Source: Dipteris shenzhenensis
Lineage: Eukaryota; Polypodiophyta; Polypodiopsida; Gleicheniales
NCBI GenBank assembly: GCA_047967505.1
Contig: CM106538.1
Length of the DNA: 64,000 nucleotides
Direction: 5' to 3' (one strand)
This document shows positions 19,481 through 32,134 of this stretch, piece by piece (position 1 is the first letter of the stretch; each line of letters starts with the position of its first letter). The notes below the pieces were generated by a model. The model searched no databases. It had not been told where the DNA came from and worked only from the letters and a program-made list of their open reading frames with translations. Both the position numbers and the translations under genes were made by a program.

Positions 19481-20250
19481 GAGCCAATCACTCAATGAGA
19501 TGGTTCTTCTATTCCAAAGGTTCTAGTAGACAAAAGTCTACATTTTTGCCTAATTAAAGCAAAAAATTTAATTAGGGGACTTTGTAGCTCTTCCCTAATT
19601 CAAGCATATCTATTTTCATAGTTTGAGCGCAAATAATCCTACTTACAGGCTCCCCTATTGCACCTAATTTGTTTGGCAGTCGGAGTAATTACATATGGGT
19701 TATGCGCCCAACTTTTTCTGGGCTGATGGCGCACTCCAAATCGCTGCTCAAGATTGCAATTAAGCATCCTCCCAAAATATTTACATAGGGTTTGTTATGC
19801 AAGACTAGTAGGAATTGAATTGACATTAGTTTACATACCATGAAGAAGGCCCTCTCCCAATTATTGTTTCTCTCATCTCTCTTGGAAGGTCGCCATGTTC
19901 TCTCCCCTCCCCCGTTTATGCCATCTCCCCTCCCCCCTTTATACCATCACCCCCTTAGTTTAATCATTCACTATGCCGTCTTTCTTTCCATCCCTCACCG
20001 TCTAGCTCCACAAATAATAGTCCCCCAGCTAATTGAATTTTGACGTTTTGTTGTGTCGCGGGACATTAATCGCATTCAAGTATTTGGTAATGGGAAGAGA
20101 GACTGGACCTGTTGACTCTTTGATTGTTGGTCAATCGTTGCATGAAGTTTTACAACTTACAATACAAAGCCGTGGACTAGAAAACAATCACATACGAAAT
20201 CAAAAATCATAGACGTTTCTTGGGCCGAAGACTAACCACCCATTTTTGTA
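19481..20250. other. No feature recognised
   Basis: AT-rich stretch with a pyrimidine-rich segment near 19850-19990. No coding or repeat structure that I can support. Confidence 0.5.
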
Positions 20251-20259
20251 GGGAGGATT

Positions 20260-21330
20260 TTGCGTGTATGCAGATTAGATGCGTTCTTTATATGGTCTAT
20301 TAGAAGTTGTATGACGTTCTCGTTGGAAGTCTCTAGCTGCAGCTACGATGTCTCATCGATCGACATTGCTAGATTTCTTTGTCTAAGTGACTGTGGCTTA
20401 TATACAGTTCTGTACATGCCTATGAGTCAACGTCCAAGAAGACGACCGCGAAGCAGCCATATTTTATTAATCAAGGTTACTTGTCAAGACGATACATCCA
20501 TGGTCGTTTCGGTGTGAGTTGGCTCCTCGATTTTGAGGTATTGGAGGAAATGTTTGGCCACATCAGCAAACGACGCGGAAGACGCCTGTCCGGATCCTTC
20601 TACATTGCAAGCGAACCTGCTACTGGAAGTGATGACGATTTTGCGCATCCGTAAGACGTCTGGGGTACCCAGTTCGAGCTTGCAATACTAAAATTATTTC
20701 CATAGGTCGATCAACCACTGAGTTATAGCTCGCCATGAGATCATCTTGAGCACACGTATAGGATGACTCCAACGCCGGCGCTACTGTATGCAGATGCCCA
20801 TCGTTTTCTCTTCTCATGGCTAGTTAATATAGCCATTAGGACCTTCACGGAGATACGTTTGCTGTATTCCAATTATTGAGGGCTGAAGACTTTCAAGCTC
20901 ATGCATGAAATCGTTGATTTGTTCAACGGTGAACGTGAAACTCCAACTCCCTCAACATTTAATACAAAAATTAAAATCGTTTCCGGTCCTTCGACAAGGA
21001 AAATGCACGAGCCACAATTTGACGTCTGTTTTCTTATAATGTTACAATGCCGCAACACCCTGTCAAAAGTCGACGCGGTCATAATGTCAGGAAAGGTTGC
21101 GCTCAAAGGTAGACATCGTTGAGCGGAAGGGAAGTCGAAGTCATTTGCGAGCAGAGGACGATTTCGATAGGATGGGACGGCAGCGCCATTCCCATGCAGG
21201 TAAAGGACACATTTCACGTAGGGAACGTCGACTGTCGACAGCAACGATTTTACAACCGAACAATTTTTGTAGTCATTGACGTTGCGTGGGGACAAGTCAC
21301 TTTCCCTTACTTGTCAACTTAAACCACTTA
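20260..21330. other. Low-repeat segment with unassigned ORFs
   Basis: This segment is less AT-rich than its neighbours, has no recognisable transposon motif, and contains a 140-codon minus-strand ORF (20873-21295) plus overlapping plus-strand ORFs (20901-21122, 21119-21322). On opposite strands only one can be real, and none shows a motif I know. It could be an exon of a lineage-specific gene or simply older unique DNA. Confidence 0.25.
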
Positions 21331-22740
21331 AAATCGTTGGTTTGAAGAAAAGGACTACCCTCTAAAACGAGGATTCCAAATCTCATCTCAACTCTAAAAT
21401 AGATTTGACCTCGATCTATAAATTGTCTCTTTATAAGATGAAAAAGCATTGCTCGTGAGAAATATACTTCCTTGAACTAAGTAAATGAAGGCTAAATGTA
21501 GGCCCCTATGATAAATTGTGATCTTTCACATACATTTACAAGACATCTAATGAGCTATAGAATTGCGTTGTTGGAAATTTTCATGGTGTGAAATGCAAAG
21601 ACAAAATGACTCCATAGTGCCCATGACTCTGCCTCTTTGGTGTCCAACCTAGCCTCCAACCTAGCCCATCGTTTTGAAGACTCAAATGATTTCCGCATAA
21701 ATCACTCATAGATAAAGTACATGATTTAGAAAGAGATTTGCAAGTCAAAGTTGAAATGTTATAAGTTTTACCACAAAACAAGGTTATATAAATATAACAA
21801 TAAGCATGCTCAATGCATTGCCTTGCTACATTTACACATCAAAAGATGTCTATGTATATATCCATGTGTGGCCTACTACTGTTACGTCCTACTTAAATTC
21901 ATACAAGGCAAAGTTGCCACCCAATTTTAGCAAGTCAAACCCAACTCAATATGATTTTATCATTACATGTTAAAGCAAGACTATAGTCTTTAAAAAGTAC
22001 ATCTTATAACCTCTTTCCAACCATACAGATTGAAAAATTCTTAATGGAAAATAAAATCTAAGCAAGGGAATAAGGCTGAGAATGATATGTGAGTGAGCCC
22101 GTTGAAAAAATAATGTCATGCAATTTCTTCTTTTTATAGTTCCAAGTCAAATATATAACGTAGGATGTGACTATGAGGTTGAAAATGTTATCATAATACA
22201 AACTCATATAACTAATCACATTAGTAAAGAATTAAGTCAGGTTTTATCGTCTCACATGAAGTACATGGAATTTCCCATTTGATCACCATATCAAATCTGA
22301 ATGTTGAGGGAAGACCAAGGTCATCAAAGCTCAATTAGAGTCTTAAGCTTGCCATGTATCCCTTATGATCCTAGGCAACCCATTAACAAGGTAGGCTTGT
22401 AGAGAAATCCAAAGAAATTCCCCACAAATTTATTTTCTTTTTAGACCAATTAAGGTGAAACTGTAGAAGCTCAATGCTCAAAGTGTATAAATATTCCCAT
22501 TAATGTCCATATTCTCTATGCTCCATCTAAGCACATAACACTAGGATAGGAATTAGGTGCTACATTCAAGGCTCCATGTGATGTCACTTACCATCTTTGA
22601 CATGGCCGTCATAATCATTCATTCTCCATTTTTTGGTAAAAATATAGCTGCATATTCAAATTTGGTACATATTAATTAATTAGTGCATTAGGAAAGCTAA
22701 TTAACTTTATTAACCTAAGTTCCAAGCCCCCTAACTCTTC
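21331..22740. other. No feature recognised
   Basis: AT-rich, non-coding by eye on both strands. Confidence 0.5.
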
Positions 22741-23640
22741 TAAGTCCTTCTCCCTCACCCTGCTCTCCCTTGCTCTCTTGCTATTGCTCTCCCTGCCAAC
22801 ACCTACTCAGCCCCTACCTCTCCTCAACCTCTCTGCCTCACCATGCTCTCTTCCCCCCCCTCTCTCTCTGCTCATCCCCACCCTCTCACCATTGCTCTCT
22901 TTGCCAACACCCACTCCACCCTCCTCACTAGCACCCTTGCTGCACATACCATCTCCTCCTACACTTGCCCACTCTCCCTCCTCCTAATGTAGACCAATGT
23001 TGAATACTTAAGAAGAGGAAACACGTACCCTTTAATCCTTCCTTCCGTCCTTGCCATCTGCCCCCCTCCAACTCAATGCTTTTGCCTTTACCACTATTGA
23101 TGGTGACCCTGACCTCACAGCTCAACTCATATGTTGGGTGCCCTAATGACATCACTCTTTCCTACACTTCCCATACCCCCCTGTCTTGCATTCAAGGCCA
23201 CTTAGCTAGCCCTCAACTCTCTAAGCACTCCATTACCATAGCAAGCAATTGGAGTCTACTTCAGCCTTCTAGTGAAGGAGCATGAATCCAATGAACGACA
23301 GTAAGGAAGGGGCTGTTGGATGGTTGAGGGTAGCAAGGAAGGGCAACAAGAGGTGACATGCAAGGAGGAAGAAGAGAGCACACAAGAGAGAGCGAAGGAA
23401 GTAGAAACCTTAAGGATAAAGAGCTCATAATGAGTGAAGAGGGAGAGAGAAAAAGAAGAGGGAGGTGGAATAGAGAGGGGGAAGGAGGAAGTGAGGGAAG
23501 AGAAGCCCGGAAAGGGATGTGATGGGAAGCGATGGAAGGGGGAGGAGAGCAATTTGCGAGCAAAGGAAGAGAGAGATTTGAGATGTGTCACGCAGCAATA
23601 TTTTTTGGATGAGAGCAATAATTTTTCAAGGAAAAGCATC
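22741..23640. repeat. Strand-asymmetric low-complexity DNA (C/T-rich then A/G-rich)
   Basis: 22741-22985 is an imperfect CTCTCCCT-type run including duplicated phrases (TTGCTCTC..TGCCAACACC). 23300-23600 is the opposite, GAGAGAGGAAGGGG-type. The ORFs there are Pro/Ser/Leu or Glu/Arg/Gly products of composition bias, not genes. Confidence 0.7.
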
Positions 23641-23994
23641 ATGTAGGCATATGCCTTAATTTTCAAAGTGAGAGGGGTTATTAGTCTAATAATTATGTCA
23701 ACCTAATGTTAATCAAGCCGACTTCAAAAGTGAGGGTGAAGTCAGTAGGTTGAGTTATTTGTTGGTCTCGGGTCGACCATTTCCTCCACTTGCTTAGGTG
23801 ATCTCTTTCTTTCTATGAATGTAATCCAATTAAATATATCATCGAATAATCATCATGCCCAACTGTATTTAAGATTTATGAAGGTCTTTAAGAAAATTTA
23901 TTGGTGGATATAAATATGAAAGAATGATGAACTCTTCTCTACTTACCATTTTAACATAGAAATAATAGCCAAGGAGGTATGGAGTTGGAAGGGG

Positions 23995-24385
23995 ACACAT
24001 ACACACGCATGAACACACACACACACACACACTATTACCAAGTATGGAGTTGGAAGGCAACACACACACACACACACGCGCGTGCACACACATGCACACA
24101 TGCATGAACACACACACACACACATGCACGCATCCACACACACATGCACGTGTGCATGCGTGCACATGCACACACATAGGTGTGCATGTACATGCACACG
24201 TGCCACACACACACACACACAAGTACACACATACGCACACGCGAGTGCACACACACACACACACACACACACATGTATGCATGCATATAGATCCATACAT
24301 GCACATGCATGCATGCATATAGTTGTTAGGCATGCATAAACACATTGCATGCATGCGTATAGGTGCACACACACTTACATGCAAG
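23995..24385. repeat. (CA)n / GCATGCAT-rich microsatellite
   Basis: About 390 bp of CACACA and CATGCA repeats, interrupted by TGCATGCATGC steps. All ORFs on both strands here (Thr/His or Val/Cys rich) are artefacts. Confidence 0.95.
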
Positions 24386-24399
24386 TGTATGCCACATTA

Positions 24400-25549
24400 T
24401 CTCTGATAGTTTATTTTCTACATAACCAGTTAATCGAAATGATTTGGGTTAGGACTAAAAATGAGTAATAGGAAAGGAAGGTAGACTCTCCCATAAGGAA
24501 AATTTATTCAAGCTTATCTTTAAAGAGACCATTGAGAGTGTGAACCATGCATGTGGAATGTATTAGAATTGCATCTTTGAGACATTGAAAATTGTTAAAA
24601 AGGGGAAAGAGATACATTGCAAATGGGATAAGTTCATTGACCCATATTGAGGTTCCCTAGTATGTGTGTTAAATTGGTCTAGACTACATTGTTGCCTTGC
24701 ACACATCATGCACATGTTTAATATACTATGACTCTATGCCTACATTGTAAGAAATAAGCAATCCATAAGGTAAAGTATTTTTAAGGATAGTCTGATTGCA
24801 TTCTAGAGAAACCCATTTTTTGAAGTTCTTTATTGTATTATTCTATCTCTCTCAAAGAAGGAGTGGATTTATATCCTTCTTGTCATAGGGTTTCTTTACA
24901 AATGTACTAAAAATATAGACCTTCAACTTAACCCTGAGGAGGGATTAAGAATAGGAAGATCTACATTATAGCCTAAGGCACATTTTAAAAAAAGAAAATG
25001 CCTCCCTCCTTAGGATAAGATTTCCATGAAATTAATTCGTTGGTATTAATCACCTATATAATAGATAAATGGAGGAGTGTAAGTGATGAAACTAATGGCA
25101 TGATAATTAGGTGAGGTCTATCACGAGCCATTGTTTAGGCAATTGGAAATTTGCAAAACCCTTTTAGTGCTATATAGAATGTGATTCTCTGTCACTTCTA
25201 TAAGGAAAGCTTTGTATTTCGAGTAAGTAAGACAAAAACGTCTATCCTTGAAATTGTTTATCTTGAGTTATAATAAAGAACTATTAAAAGCTCAAAAATA
25301 CAAAGCTAATCAACATATTAAAAGTATTATAATGGTTAATGCTCACTCTCACATGTTAGGATTCAAGATCAAGAAAAATGTAATAATCTATGAGCTTCTT
25401 AGAAAACTCTTTTACAACAAATAACTAATATCCTCTAATTAAACAATGAAATTTCTATTGTAGGAGTAAATAAAGGGGCATGAAAGAGATTTAAATGTCC
25501 ATCTATTGCACCATAAATTAAATAAATACCAATGGAAATGGAAAATACT
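24400..25549. other. No feature recognised
   Basis: AT-rich DNA to the left edge of the LARD-like element. No gene or repeat I can support. Confidence 0.5.
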
Positions 25550-25683
25550 GTTGAGAGGAAGAGAAAGAGGAGAGAGACGGACACAAGAGTTTCTCCCAAG
25601 AAAGTGATTTCATTCATAGATCATAGGCATATATATAGTTGAGGACTAGGCTGAGTTAGGGCAAGCTATATATAGCTCTAACA
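25550..25683 (-). repeat. LARD-1 3' LTR
   Basis: 134 bp. Its inner edge (CTCTAACA on plus) adjoins CCCCCACTC, the polypurine tract. It matches 30006-30141 closely, including the TATATATAG and CATAGATCATAGG-type blocks. Confidence 0.88.
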
Positions 25684-25692
25684 CCCCCACTC
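25684..25692 (-). other. LARD-1 polypurine tract
   Basis: The minus strand reads GAGTGGGGG directly before the LTR start TGTTAGAGC. Confidence 0.8.
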
Positions 25693-26290
25693 AAACTAGG
25701 CCCTCTAGCTATGGATGAAAAAACCCTTGGGGAGTACAAGGGAAAAAACCCAAGCCACTATATATATCTATGTGAAAATATATATACAAAGGATGGCCAT
25801 ATGACATTTTGAATGATACAGTGTAATGCTGAATGATACAGTGCAAATTGCATGTGGATGGTACAATGGCATAAGACAAGCACTTGTCCATAGTACAGTG
25901 CAAAGTATAGGCACTATGTTTGGTGCATGATACAATGAAAGGTATGTGTGAAAAATAGAAAAATCTTCCTGGAAATCTCAACTTGTTTGACATAGTGATG
26001 ATGCATAATTAGGGCTTGAGATCTTCAAGTTCGATGTTTGAGCTCTTCATCTGAATAGTAGAGCTTATTGTCTCCAAGTTCAATCTAGTCAAACCTCCTC
26101 AAACCTTTATAATCATGCCTTCATGTTTTGCACAATTCATCCACATAAAATAACCTATTTCATGCAGTGTATATGAACACAGCAAATATTCAAGTGTCTG
26201 TTTTTATTATATCAAGGATGAATGTATGAGCAAATTGCTTCGGTCACTCCAAAGATGAGTATGGAGGGGTGATTTGAGATGTTCACAAAG

Positions 26291-26860
26291 CCAGGGCTAA
26301 AATGTCTCTTGGGTAGTGTAAGAAAGCAGTAGCAACACAATAGGAAGGCCCATAAAGTTCTTGCAAATCAAGAACCAATAATTCAAAAACACAACGAGCA
26401 TCCGGGCATCCTGAAGTATCGGATTTGATATGTGAATAAAGACAGGGTTGGAATGTCGCTTGCATAGTGTAATAAAGCCATAGCAACACAACAGAAAGGC
26501 CCATAATGATCCTACAAATCAAGAACCGATAATCTAGAAACACAACGAGCATTCGGACATCCAAAAGTACCAAACAATTGAGCATCCTAGAAATACCGAA
26601 CAACTGGGTAGAGGGAAATACCGAACAACCAAAAATACGAGCCCATAATGATCCTGCAAATCAAGAACCAATATTCTAGAAACACAACGAGCATACGGAC
26701 ATCCAAAAGTACTGAACAATTGAGCATCCCAGAAGTACCGAACAATTCATCGGAAGTACCGAACAACCAAAAATACGAACAATTGGGCATCCCAGAAGTA
26801 CCGAACAACTGGGTAGCTAGAAGTATCGAACAACCAAAAATACAACAAGAATAAGCCACG
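26291..26860. repeat. LARD-1 internal array 1 (units of about 150-200 bp)
   Basis: Three units begin near 26291, 26443 and 26641. They share GCCCATAA(A/T)G..CT.CAAATCAAGAACC and AAACACAACGAGCAT.CGG. Units 2 and 3 also contain runs of a 15-20 bp sub-repeat AAGTACCGAACAA(C/T) and CAACCAAAAATACGA. The short ORFs in it are products of the repetition. Confidence 0.85.
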
Positions 26861-27019
26861 CACATATGACAAGAGGCAAGCTTGTGTGGATTAGACACAG
26901 CTTACATAGTCATAGTGGGAATGAAATAACAACCTCTTTGCATTCGAAAGTACCAAACAACTAGGAAGACGAGCATCCGAGATTACAAAGAACATCCAAA
27001 AGAAACCAAGAAAATGGGC

Positions 27020-27570
27020 ATCTAGGAACGATGATCATGTCCAAACAAGTACTCAATAGTAATGCATATGTGCCACGTCTAAACGAGTACTTAATAAATA
27101 ATTCATATGTGCCATGTCCAAATGAGTACTCAAAAAGTAATCCATATGTGTTCATCTGAAAGACGTTGAACCTTGCCACATGCAAATGAGTACGCAATAT
27201 GACCATGTCAAAATGAGTACTCAATAAGTAATCCATATGTGTCCATCGTGAAAGCCAGATAAATATGTGTCTCATCCAAACGAGGACTTAGTAATAATCC
27301 ATGTATTACATCCAGACGAGTAAATATGTGTCACATCCAATCAGTAATAATCCATGTACCACATCTAGATGAGTACTCAAGTAGTTAGCCATATGCCACG
27401 TCCAAATAAGTACTCAAGCAATTAGCCATACGTGTTCATAAATATTGTCACGTGAAAGACATTGAACCTTGCCACATTCAAACGAGTATGCAATAAGTAA
27501 TCCATAGATGCCACAACCAAACCAGTACTCATTAAGTCAGCCATAGGTGTTCATCATGAAAGACATATAA
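27020..27570. repeat. LARD-1 internal array 2 (degenerate units of about 40 bp)
   Basis: Around ten copies of a unit with GTCCAAA(C/T)GAGTACTCAA, then TAAGTAATCCATATGTG, then a CCACGT-type end. Some are separated by a TTCATC.TGAAAGAC..TTGAACC insert that itself occurs more than once (for example near 27155 and 27450). Confidence 0.85.
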
Positions 27571-28254
27571 GCATATCTCACCACATAAAGGGTGAAATAA
27601 AAGTATGCCTTGCTTGAACCAATAAGTGAATACATACCATGAGTCATCAATAAGTTAATCGACAAAGAAGGAAGAAATCATTGGTCTATCAAGACCTTAC
27701 ATGCACTCGTAAATATAGATGACTATGAAAAACAAAGTAGATATACTCATCCTATAGGTATCGAATGTGCATTTAATCTGTCGGATTGTATCTAGACATC
27801 TATGCAAACCTGCATGTTCTCGGAGAAACAACTGAGTGTGATGAAAGAGAATATATGAGCTTACCTTGAAAATAAACGAGTGCCTTGAAAACGACAAGAA
27901 AACATGTGAGAAGCCTTTGCATATGTGAAGTAACATATCCAAGGAGTAATAATATCAAAGCGAAATAGAAAAGAAACATCGAAAGAAAACATGTTAGAAT
28001 GTTAACAACATAAAACATTCAACAAGTCCTTTTCTTTCATAGGATGGACCAACTTATGGAAGTAAAGCTAGTGTTGAATACATGACGAGCAAGTCAAGCA
28101 AGATGTTAGCTTATAAGAGAGAAAGAAACATTAATAAATCAACATTTTCTTTTGCATATCAAGCATACCTACATGATATTTAGCCTATTCCATATCAAAT
28201 ACGATGGATGGCCTATAGGCATGCTTGATTAACAAAGATGAAAGAGAACCTACT

Positions 28255-28375
28255 TTCAAAATCATAAGATAATCGAAAGTAATCTCACCTTCAAAATAAC
28301 ATAAAACATTTAGGAAATCAAAAGTAAATGATAAGATAATCGAAAAAAATCTAGCCTTCAAAACAATACAAAATA
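28255..28375. repeat. LARD-1 internal short duplication
   Basis: Two copies of a segment with ATAAGATAATCGAAA, TCT.(A/C)CCTTCAAAA and ACA(T/A)AA.ATTT. Confidence 0.6.
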
Positions 28376-29017
28376 TTTTGGAAGCTCCTTTGAATCAATC
28401 AGCTCATGCTGAAAGTAAAGCTTGATATAGAATATTTGGCAAGTCTCTTTAACCGAGATTTATGGAAACTTGAAGCTATAGCTAAACTTGCTAGCAAAAC
28501 ATAATAATACATGTATTATCATTGTGAATAAAGCACCAAGCATATGAATATAGTGGAATATAAATAACATAACCTTTCAAGTAGAATATCAAGAACAAGG
28601 CATTGTACTGAACTACGATGATATCATGGTTCCCAATCATGTACAACATTAAAGAAAGTTGGTTTATATTTATACCAATAGGCAAAGAAAAGCTCCAACA
28701 CATAGATGTATGTCATAGTGATTGCTGAAAAATAATCAAGTTTTGTGAGGCACCCGAGTATAGATTTTGACAAAGCTCTTTGGTTGAAGGACACTCTATG
28801 AATGTTGAGTAGCAAAGCACTTACACAAAGACTCAGCAAGCGATGAACTAAATAAGAAATTGGTTAGTAAAGGATGCACTAAATAAAAACTAGCTTAATA
28901 TATGTGAAACATCATTGGCTTTTACTTTTGCGAAAGCAGCATGAAACCACAACTGATGAAGCACTAAACTCTTGTTTTCACTGATGACCTAATAGAAATC
29001 AAAAATTTCTTTCATAT

Positions 29018-29062
29018 GATAGATAACCTTTTGTCCAATATGATAGATAACCTTTTGTCCAA
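29018..29062. repeat. 24-bp perfect tandem duplication in LARD-1
   Basis: ATGATAGATAACCTTTTGTC-type unit twice in a row, without visible differences. Confidence 0.8.
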
Positions 29063-29489
29063 GTAATTTTCTCAATCAACTTTCTGGTCTGTTGAACATA
29101 TATAATTATCACTACAAAAGCATGTAGATTGGGCTACCTTACTCTTAACGACAAGATTGAGACTCTACTTGGCATCAATTAGATAAGATCTTGATCCCTA
29201 AATATTGACTACACTTACAATAACAACCCTGCGCTCTTGGTTTTTATGGATATGACCAATGGGTGTTGGGTCTCCTCTTCATCTAAATTTTATGGAGTCC
29301 TATAGCTAAAGAAGTTTGCTTTATGTGATTGATCAACATCTTATTTCTTCATGTGGGAATGTAAAAGCATGATATGCCAGTGTATTAAATCCAAGGGAAC
29401 ACAAATACTGAGTGCAAGATGGTGTGATCAACTAGTGGAGACTAAAAGTGGGAGAGCAACACCGTATCAGGAAGCTTCTTATCATTAAG

Positions 29490-29512
29490 TATATATATAT
29501 ATATATATATAT
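29490..29512. repeat. (TA)n microsatellite in LARD-1
   Basis: Uninterrupted TATATA run of about 23 bp. Confidence 0.85.
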
Positions 29513-29945
29513 AAAGTTCTTTTGCTTTTGCTTCAAATATTGTTGATTCTATGAAAGTATGAACCTTTTCCATCCTCATGCCTAGATCAATTCTTCTCTG
29601 TTATGAGTGTTCATCTACCTGTCCAAACACTCTTCTACCAGTTTATTGTTGACAGTAGGCAGCAAAAAAATTTAATCATAACTTTCTTACCTAAAAATCG
29701 GAATATAGTGATCCAGCCAGTCAAAATAACTGGCGCATACGCTTCAAACAAGATTTCGTGGACCGTTTTCATTAATCATGACCATAACGCTTATTTGCAA
29801 TGCATCTTTGATAACTTTTGCATATCAACTCAAAACCTCGCGATCAAGCAGTCGAAACGATCAGAAAGAAATTCTGCGAATGATCGTGTTATCAAATTGA
29901 CAAAAAAACATATCGCTTTCTCCTCACAGTCACACTAGAGTGTAG

Positions 29946-29961
29946 CCAGGCTCTGATACCA
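29946..29961 (-). other. LARD-1 primer-binding site
   Basis: The minus strand reads TGGTATCAGAGCCTGG starting at the base adjacent to the LTR, the standard initiator-Met tRNA complement. Confidence 0.88.
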
Positions 29962-30141
29962 TGTTGAGAGGAAGAGAAAGAGGAGAGAGATGGACACAAG
30001 AGTTGTGTTGAGAGGAAGAGAAAGAGGAGAGAGTCCGACACAAGAGTTTCTCCCAATAAAGTGATTCTATTCATAGATCATAGGCATATATATAGTTGAG
30101 GACTAGGCTGGAGTTTGGGCAAGCTATATATAGCTCTAACA
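29962..30141 (-). repeat. LARD-1 5' LTR with internal partial duplication
   Basis: 180 bp, about 46 bp longer than the other LTR. The extra length is a second copy of the LTR end: TGTTGAGAGGAAGAGAAAGA occurs at 29962 and again at 30006. Everything else matches 25550-25683. Confidence 0.85.
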
Positions 30142-32001
30142 GTTACTTCTTAAGGTACTTTCACACACTTAAAGCTCACATGTTTATTAATTAATACAAT
30201 GCATAATGGTATCTTAGAATAGATCCCATAGCCATTAGCCCCCTGATAAATGTAAACTTCTCATGGGGGAAGGGGGTGCATAGGCAGAGGGTTATTTTCA
30301 TGTCTGGCATTGGGTGCTCTGCATTATGTCATCTATGGGAGATATCATGCAAGAGGTCATGGGTTAAGTCATGGGAGAGTTCATGTGATCTCAATTGGCT
30401 TGTTTCCATTTATGCAATTCAAGGTCCCTCCCCATGGTTTTCCTTGGACCCCCTTGAGAGTGAAAGTTATGATGAAACAATGCTTAGTAGCCTCATAGGA
30501 ATATACAATGACCAAGGTAGGTACAATCCACCAAACTATGGGGTTGTCTATTTCAAAAACTTACGTAGCACATGCATTCAAAGGGCCAATTTGAATATGT
30601 ACCCTTACCTCAGACATGGTTTATAGCAGACAAACTGTCATGTCCTTTGAAAGCCCCATCACTTTGAAAGTTTTTCTCTATATATAGAATATTGTGCAAA
30701 AGAGTTTTTGATAGGGAATGTAAACATTCTAAAGATCTTGATATGGCAACTAAGTCTCTAGAGTTGGATGTGATATAAACCACAATAAACTCAAGGGAGT
30801 CACTATATGTAGACCCCGTATACCACATGTGCTCAGGCCAATTTTTTTAATTCATTATCAATGAATATTGGATGATGAAAAGGTAGCCTTTTTCTATACA
30901 AATCTATAAACTTTTCCCAACATTCTTTTAATGAGATGCCTCTGTAAAAATTCATTTGAAAACATAAGTTTAAGATATATTTCTATTTAAAGCATGTGAT
31001 AGTCACATTTTTTCGACGTGACCCATCCCATACACCAACTTGAGAACTATAGCCATGGAGTAACATAACATTTCTTCTAGTTTAAAAATTGGGTACTCAT
31101 ATCTAGCCTCCAACAAAGAAATTTAGAATATATTATACCAATGTGATTTCAAATTTCTTATTAATGCACCTTATTCAAAGTGAGTTTCTTTTGAGCAGTA
31201 CAATACCGTCTCTAGATAATAACTAAATGTCAAAGAGTAATTTCAAAGCAATGTCACAATAATACCATGGAAATAAAAGCTTCAAATCTTGTAAAATTCT
31301 ATTTAGACATTCAATAAACCTATTAATTCTATATGTAGAGAGACCAATGCTTACTTATTGCCACAAACCATCAACTCAAAAGCATTAAAAATTTTCATTC
31401 TATTTTGGGGAGGGTGCTTTAAACTTTCCCTATCAACAATGAGCATCATGCAGATATGTGGAACTGATGCCTTCCTACTATGCAAAAGGCCTTTGGGCAA
31501 CAAATGAGGCCTAAAGAATTGTAAGAGGACCTTGAAGAGGATATCTTAATCATGTGGTAGCATTTGGCATAGTGTTTCCCACCTCTTGTGGAAGGAATGC
31601 CAATTTCTTAGATCTTGTATTAGATTTGATAAAAATAAGGGACTTTTCTTTAGCGTTCTATCTCGTATGAGCCATTTTTATCAAAATTAGGGAGGAGGAT
31701 CTTTTGACTTGGTTCTTCAATTCAAGGCCATCTTGCCTTACAATGATCATTTTTCTTTATTAGAATTAATGAAGGGGCACAGACACCTTTCTTTAAGATT
31801 CACTCTAGCTATAAGTTTTACCATGACTCCCATGGTATAATAGGTGATGATGCAAAGGATGGAATTTTCCAAGAGCGATAATTCTAACCCTTCATCCAAA
31901 GGGAAAATTTGGTAATATAAAAGGGCTTAAAATTAAAGTTTTCTATTATGTATGAAGCTTCCATAGACCCCAAAGCATAAAACCTTACTTGATGGATGAC
32001 A

Positions 32002-32134
32002 AATAAGTGTTCCACCAATAATGGAGTACTCTAACTTGCTAGCACAAATTCCATGTGGAGTCAATTCCAATAAGTGTTCCACCAATAATTGAGTACTCTA
32101 ACTTGCTAGCACAAATTCCATGTGGAGTCAATTG
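32002..32134. repeat. 67-bp tandem duplication
   Basis: AATAAGTGTTCCACCAATAA begins both copies (32002 and 32069); the copies differ at only a few bases. Confidence 0.85.

Larger units (their letters stand above)
25550..30141 (-). mobile_element. LARD-1: non-coding LTR retrotransposon with internal tandem-repeat arrays
   Basis: Two short LTRs (25550-25683 and 29962-30141, TGTTAGAGC...CTCTCAACA on the minus strand), a Met-tRNA primer site next to the right one and a polypurine tract next to the left one define a 4592-bp element. No gag, protease, integrase, RT or RNase H motif is visible in the 4.3 kb between. That space holds two tandem-repeat regions (26291-26860, 27020-27570) and several small duplications. 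Such elements (LARDs) must use enzymes from autonomous relatives. Flanks AATAC and GTTAC share only the last three bases, so the target duplication is weak. Confidence 0.87.

Noticed and set aside
22778-23666. Pro/Leu/Ser-rich ORFs
   Set aside because: Composition-driven frames in C/T-rich and A/G-rich DNA; no motif or signal.
23869-24384. Long Cys/Val/Met or His/Thr-rich ORFs on both strands
   Set aside because: They translate the (CA)n and GCATGCAT repeats; all frames stay open because the microsatellite has no stop codons.
29112-29135. CACTACAAAAGC at the right part of LARD-1 as a CACTA end
   Set aside because: Only the first eight bases fit; the following bases do not match the terminus at 40931 and no transposase or partner is nearby.
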